Assembly: GCF_018882085.1 (NCBI RefSeq)
Contig: NZ_JACVPB010000001.1
Coordinates: 186,001-250,000, forward strand
DNA length: 64,000 bases
Source: Polynucleobacter sp. AP-Reno-20A-A9
GTDB lineage: Bacteria > Pseudomonadota > Gammaproteobacteria > Burkholderiales > Burkholderiaceae
Direction of reading: 5' to 3'
Position numbers and translations under genes: made by a program. Each line of letters starts with the position of its first letter. The stretch's first letter is position 1. Below, piece by piece: positions 63,832-64,000 of this stretch. The notes below the pieces were generated by a model. That model did not search any database. It was not told the origin of the DNA and saw only the letters and a program-made list of their open reading frames with translations.

Positions 63832-64000
63832 TTAAGCGATGATGAAAAGCGGCTGGTCAAATTCAACGCCTTGACCGTTTTCACAAAGAATTTCTTTGAT
63901 CACACCAGCATGCTCGGATTCGATTTCATTGAGCAACTTCATTGCCTCAATAATGCAAAGCGTTTGACCTACTTTTACCGTGTCGCCAATGTTGACGAAG
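63832..64000 (-). CDS. accB: acetyl-CoA carboxylase biotin carboxyl carrier protein AccB, C-terminal fragment
   Basis: The minus strand from the right edge reads [20 protein letters not shown], then [18 protein letters not shown] and finally a stop at 63834-63832. EAMK contains the lysine that is biotinylated by BirA, and the flat beta-hammerhead of the carrier domain is complete around it. The N-terminus lies beyond the window. It is the first visible gene of the accBC pair. Confidence 0.95.
   Translation of the reverse strand, partial: FVNIGDTVKVGQTLCIIEAMKLLNEIESEHAGVIKEILCENGQGVEFDQPLFIIA

Noticed and set aside
1..64000. tRNA, rRNA, insertion sequences, prophage or integrase genes
   Set aside because: None could be recognised by reading the intergenic gaps and proteins; a tRNA or covariance-model search was not possible here.

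Overview
The window is a gene-dense bacterial chromosome segment. Base composition looks mid-40s % GC by eye (not computed). Gene order and protein style point to a betaproteobacterium of the Burkholderiales, most like Polynucleobacter. The pointers are coq7 and ispB (ubiquinone), lpxC (Gram-negative lipid A), the run rplU-rpmA-obgE-proB-CNP1-like-rppH-proS-ffh, the prmA/accC/accB order, and a Lys/Ala/Pro-rich H1-like protein whose last residues read AAWPFPTG. The species assignment is inference. No rRNA, tRNA, insertion sequence, prophage or CRISPR array was seen, so this is core chromosome rather than an island.

Layout. 1-205: start of an M20 amidohydrolase running off the left edge. 262-4694: biotin synthesis, bioA-bioF-bioD on the minus strand divergent from bioB. 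4707-5336: coq7. 5337-5636: a regulatory region with a LexA-type box, a perfect inverted repeat, a sigma70 promoter and three 10-bp MraZ-type repeats. 5637-23113: a complete dcw cluster, mraZ-rsmH-ftsL-ftsI-murE-murF-mraY-murD-ftsW-murG-murC-ddl-ftsQ-ftsA-ftsZ, mostly with start/stop overlaps. 23226-28027: a peroxiredoxin, lpxC, dciA (minus) and secA. 28202-30798: a two-subunit molybdenum hydroxylase with a Tat signal. 30880-33415: argJ, a DUF815 ATPase and mutT. 33412-38716 (minus): zapD, coaE, a compact pilD-pilC-pilB set and a CorC/HlyC-type protein. 38835-45823: scattered metabolic genes (alkyltransferase, squalene/phytoene synthase family, sodium:solute symporter, panE, FAH family, a GrdB/PrdB-like protein, ispB). 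45807-52830: rplU-rpmA-obgE-proB, a CNP1-like lipoprotein, rppH, proS and ffh. 52851-54521: a CcsA-like membrane protein and an AmpD fused to a PP0621-like membrane segment. 54656-58991: nrdAB behind tandem NrdR boxes. 59323-59759: an H1-like gene split by a frame change at an A9 tract. 59857-64000 (minus): a PfkB kinase, a PrmA-DUF3426 fusion, accC and the end of accB.

The window links envelope growth (dcw cluster, lpxC, secA, ampD), DNA precursor supply and its control (nrdAB with NrdR boxes, dciA) and fatty acid synthesis (biotin genes at one end, the biotin-dependent AccBC at the other). The most unusual points are the split H1-like gene with a dnaX-type slippery heptamer, the PrmA-DUF3426 and PP0621-AmpD fusions, a canonical LexA box upstream of the division cluster, a glutamate 5-kinase without its PUA domain, and trimmed type IV pilus assembly proteins.
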